DNA of 8,145 bases. Source: an uncultured Bacilli bacterium (lineage in GTDB: Bacteria > Bacillota_I > Bacilli_A > RF39 > UBA660). Shown here piece by piece: positions 6,648-8,145 of the stretch. Position numbers and translations under genes: made by a program. How positions within the stretch are numbered: position 1 is the stretch's first letter; each line of letters starts with the position of its first letter. Location: assembly GCA_947627405.1 (NCBI GenBank), contig CANQVY010000051.1:1-8145 (forward strand). Direction: 5' to 3'. The notes below the pieces were generated by a model. That model worked only from the letters and a program-made list of their open reading frames with translations. It was not told the DNA's origin and did not search any database.

Positions 6648-7697
6648 TTATCCCTTTATATCTTGTAATTTTTCAATTTTTGCTCTTTCAAGATCAGAAT
6701 CTACCATCATTTTACATAACTCTTCATAACTTGTTGACTGAGGATTCCATCCAAGCTTTGTTTTGGCTTTTGTTGGATCTCCCAATAAATTCACAACATC
6801 TGTAGGTCGATAAAAATTTTTATTCACACAAACAATCATTTTACCTGTTGCTTTATCATATCCTTTTTCATCTATACCCTGTCCCTTCCAATCAAGTTCA
6901 ATCCCTACATAATGAAAAGCAAGGGTGCAAAATTCTCTTACCGTATGCTGCACTCCTGTTGCTATAACATAATCATCAGGAGTATCTTGTTGTAAAATAA
7001 GCCACATACATTCAACATAATCTTTCGCATATCCCCAATCTCTTAACGAGTCAAGATTACCTAATTCTAAATGATCTTGTAATTCCATTTTAATTCTAGC
7101 TGCTGCCATAGTTATTTTTCTTGTTACAAAATTTTCTCCCCGACGAGGAGATTCATGATTAAACAAAATTCCATTAGCAGCAAATATGTTATATGCATCA
7201 CGGTATTCTTTGCACATCCAAAAACCATAAAGCTTTGCAACTGCATATGGAGAAAAAGGGTGGAAAGGAGTTTTTTCATTTTGGGGAACTTCTTCAACTT
7301 TACCATATAGTTCAGAAGTAGAAGCTTGATAAAATTTTGTTTTTTTCTCAAGATGTAAGATATGAATTGCTTCTAGTATTCTTAAAACACCTAATGCATC
7401 AACATCACCTGTATATTCTGGAGCATCAAATGATGTACCGACATGAGATTGAGCGGCAAGATTATAAATTTCATCCGGTTCTATTTTACCAATTAAATGA
7501 ACAATAGAAGAAGAGTCAGATAAATCTCCATCATGGATAGTAATTTTCTTTTTGAAAAGTAAATGATCAATTCTTTTTGTATTTGATATAGATGAGCGAC
7601 GAACTATACCATGGACTTCATAACCTTTTTCTAGCAATATTTCAGCAAGGTATGATCCATCTTGTCCAGTAATACCAGTAATGAGTGCCTTTTTCAT
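6648..7697 (-). CDS. gmd: GDP-mannose 4,6-dehydratase
   Basis: Gmd converts GDP-D-mannose to GDP-4-keto-6-deoxy-D-mannose using tightly bound NADP, the first committed step to GDP-L-fucose. The 349-residue protein is the usual family length. It is an extended short-chain dehydrogenase: the Rossmann motif GITGQDG is at residues 8-14, catalytic Thr127 and Glu129 lie in STSELYG, and Tyr151 and Lys155 form YAVAK. The family signatures NHESPRRGENFVTRKI (about 180-195) and YRPTDVVNLLGDP (296-308) are intact. The frame extends eight codons upstream to an ATG at 7721, but that ATG has no ribosome site, while GGAGGG lies 9 bases before the ATG at 7697, so MKKALITG is chosen as the start. It is followed after 3 bases by fcl, the next enzyme. 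The product could in principle also feed rhamnose or perosamine synthesis, but fcl makes fucose the clear reading. Confidence 0.97.
   Translation of the reverse strand: MKKALITGITGQDGSYLAEILLEKGYEVHGIVRRSSISNTKRIDHLLFKKKITIHDGDLSDSSSIVHLIGKIEPDEIYNLAAQSHVGTSFDAPEYTGDVDALGVLRILEAIHILHLEKKTKFYQASTSELYGKVEEVPQNEKTPFHPFSPYAVAKLYGFWMCKEYRDAYNIFAANGILFNHESPRRGENFVTRKITMAAARIKMELQDHLELGNLDSLRDWGYAKDYVECMWLILQQDTPDDYVIATGVQHTVREFCTLAFHYVGIELDWKGQGIDEKGYDKATGKMIVCVNKNFYRPTDVVNLLGDPTKAKTKLGWNPQSTSYEELCKMMVDSDLERAKIEKLQDIKG
6651..6657 (-). promoter_or_regulatory. fcl Shine-Dalgarno site embedded in the gmd 3' end
   Basis: Minus-strand AAAGGGA is formed by the last coding codons of gmd (encoding ...Ile-Lys-Gly). 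It stands 6 bases before the first and 9 bases before the second of two tandem ATG codons, so it does not decide between them. Its place inside gmd suggests that ribosomes finishing gmd re-initiate on fcl. Confidence 0.75.
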
Positions 7698-7706
7698 ATT
7701 TCTTTT

Positions 7707-7712
7707 CCCTCC
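7707..7712 (-). promoter_or_regulatory. Shine-Dalgarno site that sets the gmd start
   Basis: Minus-strand GGAGGG sits 9 bases before the ATG at 7697. It lies inside the eight-codon upstream extension of the open frame (ATG at 7721), which has no comparable site of its own. This is the evidence for starting Gmd at MKKALITG, which also agrees with the normal N-terminus of the family. Confidence 0.85.
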
Positions 7713-7721
7713 ATGTAACAT

Positions 7722-8145
7722 TTATGACAAAATATATTTAGCAAATTCCATGATAAAATTTTCAAGTTTGTACCACTTACATCCATGACTTTTAAAGATT
7801 TGGTTGCGTAACTTAAGACATTCTTTTCTTTTTTTCCATTCTTTTTTTGTACTAACTCCACCAAGTCTAAAATTAGCGAGTACTTCATTTAAAACACATA
7901 GTTTATATCCTTTTTCTCGAACAGTAAGTATAAAATTCAAATCATCATATATGCTTTCACAAGCATATAATATATTATCATAAACTTTTCTTGTAACAAA
8001 AGTAGTCGGATGATTCCATTTTCTTGTTGTAAATCTTTTCATTACCTTTGATTTTTTAATTATTTCTTTTCCATTACCAAAAATTCTTAAATTTGCATAC
8101 ATAACATCAAAATTTGTTTTGATATAAAAGTTTGCGACTTTTTCT
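7722..8145 (-). CDS. Family 2 glycosyltransferase, C-terminal part (gene enters from the right edge)
   Basis: This is the 3' end of a GT-A fold family 2 glycosyltransferase, which would transfer a sugar from a nucleotide-sugar donor onto a lipid-linked polysaccharide intermediate at the cytoplasmic face of the membrane. The frame is open to the window edge: 14 complete codons precede the first internal Met (8102), so that Met is not the start and the N-terminal nucleotide-binding half lies outside. Seen here are DVMYANL, like the D-V-x-Y-G/A-D/N segment of this family, then WNHPTTFVTRKVYD, an acidic YDDLNFIL stretch matching the usual acceptor/catalytic region, and FRLGGVST, typical of WcaE-like enzymes. 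The tail is basic and has no clear membrane helix. The TAA stop lies 24 bases before gmd. Donor and linkage cannot be read from the sequence; GDP-fucose is possible from context only. Confidence 0.8.
   Translation of the reverse strand, partial: EKVANFYIKTNFDVMYANLRIFGNGKEIIKKSKVMKRFTTRKWNHPTTFVTRKVYDNILYACESIYDDLNFILTVREKGYKLCVLNEVLANFRLGGVSTKKEWKKRKECLKLRNQIFKSHGCKWYKLENFIMEFAKYILS

Noticed and set aside
7124..7351. Minus-strand 75-codon frame inside gmd
   Set aside because: It is an alternate frame of the intact gmd gene with a lysine/leucine-rich, non-protein-like translation.
7694..7888. Minus-strand 64-codon frame across the glycosyltransferase/gmd joint
   Set aside because: It is out of frame with both real genes, and the conserved FRLGGVST and MKKALITG segments lie in the other frames.
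1..8145. CRISPR arrays, tRNA or rRNA genes, complete insertion sequences, phage or defence genes
   Set aside because: I saw no regularly spaced repeats, cloverleaf or rRNA signatures, intact transposase, or defence-family motifs. The window is a polysaccharide biosynthesis region with no sign of a new system.

Overview
The window is a very AT-rich stretch of bacterial surface-polysaccharide DNA in which every convincing gene lies on the minus strand, so transcription runs from position 8145 towards position 1. Clear AG-rich Shine-Dalgarno sites, standard codon use with TGG for tryptophan, and low GC point to a low-GC Bacillota (Firmicute), possibly a gut clostridial or erysipelotrichial lineage. 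That placement is an inference and the genus cannot be told from this sequence alone.

Layout in transcription order: (1) 8145-7722, the 3' part of a family 2 glycosyltransferase that enters from outside the window; (2) 7697-6648 gmd, GDP-mannose 4,6-dehydratase; (3) 6644-5700 fcl, GDP-L-fucose synthase; (4) 5696-4383 manC-type mannose-1-phosphate guanylyltransferase with a C-terminal cupin; (5) 4411-3386 manA, class I mannose-6-phosphate isomerase, overlapping manC by 29 bases; (6) 3366-1666, a 566-residue phosphohexomutase of the PgcA/phosphomannomutase type; (7) a 391-base gap (1665-1275) without a recognisable gene; (8) 1274-108, a family 4 glycosyltransferase with a cysteine-rich insert; (9) 82-1, a headless fragment of an FnlA/CapE-type UDP-GlcNAc 4,6-dehydratase gene running off the left edge.

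Genes 2 to 6 together encode every step from fructose-6-phosphate to GDP-L-fucose: ManA makes mannose-6-phosphate, the mutase makes mannose-1-phosphate, ManC makes GDP-mannose, Gmd makes GDP-4-keto-6-deoxy-mannose, and Fcl makes GDP-L-fucose. The two glycosyltransferases probably assemble a fucose-containing capsule or exopolysaccharide repeat unit. The five sugar-nucleotide genes are packed with gaps of 3 to 19 bases or an overlap, with ribosome binding sites inside the preceding gene, so they look like one translationally coupled operon.

The families are all well known and I see no evidence of a new biological system. The points worth a second look are the truncated dehydratase gene with an orphan start site at the left edge, the scarred gap at 1275-1665 that breaks the dense packing, the duplicated isomerase capacity (ManC cupin plus ManA), and a non-canonical active-site motif in ManC.
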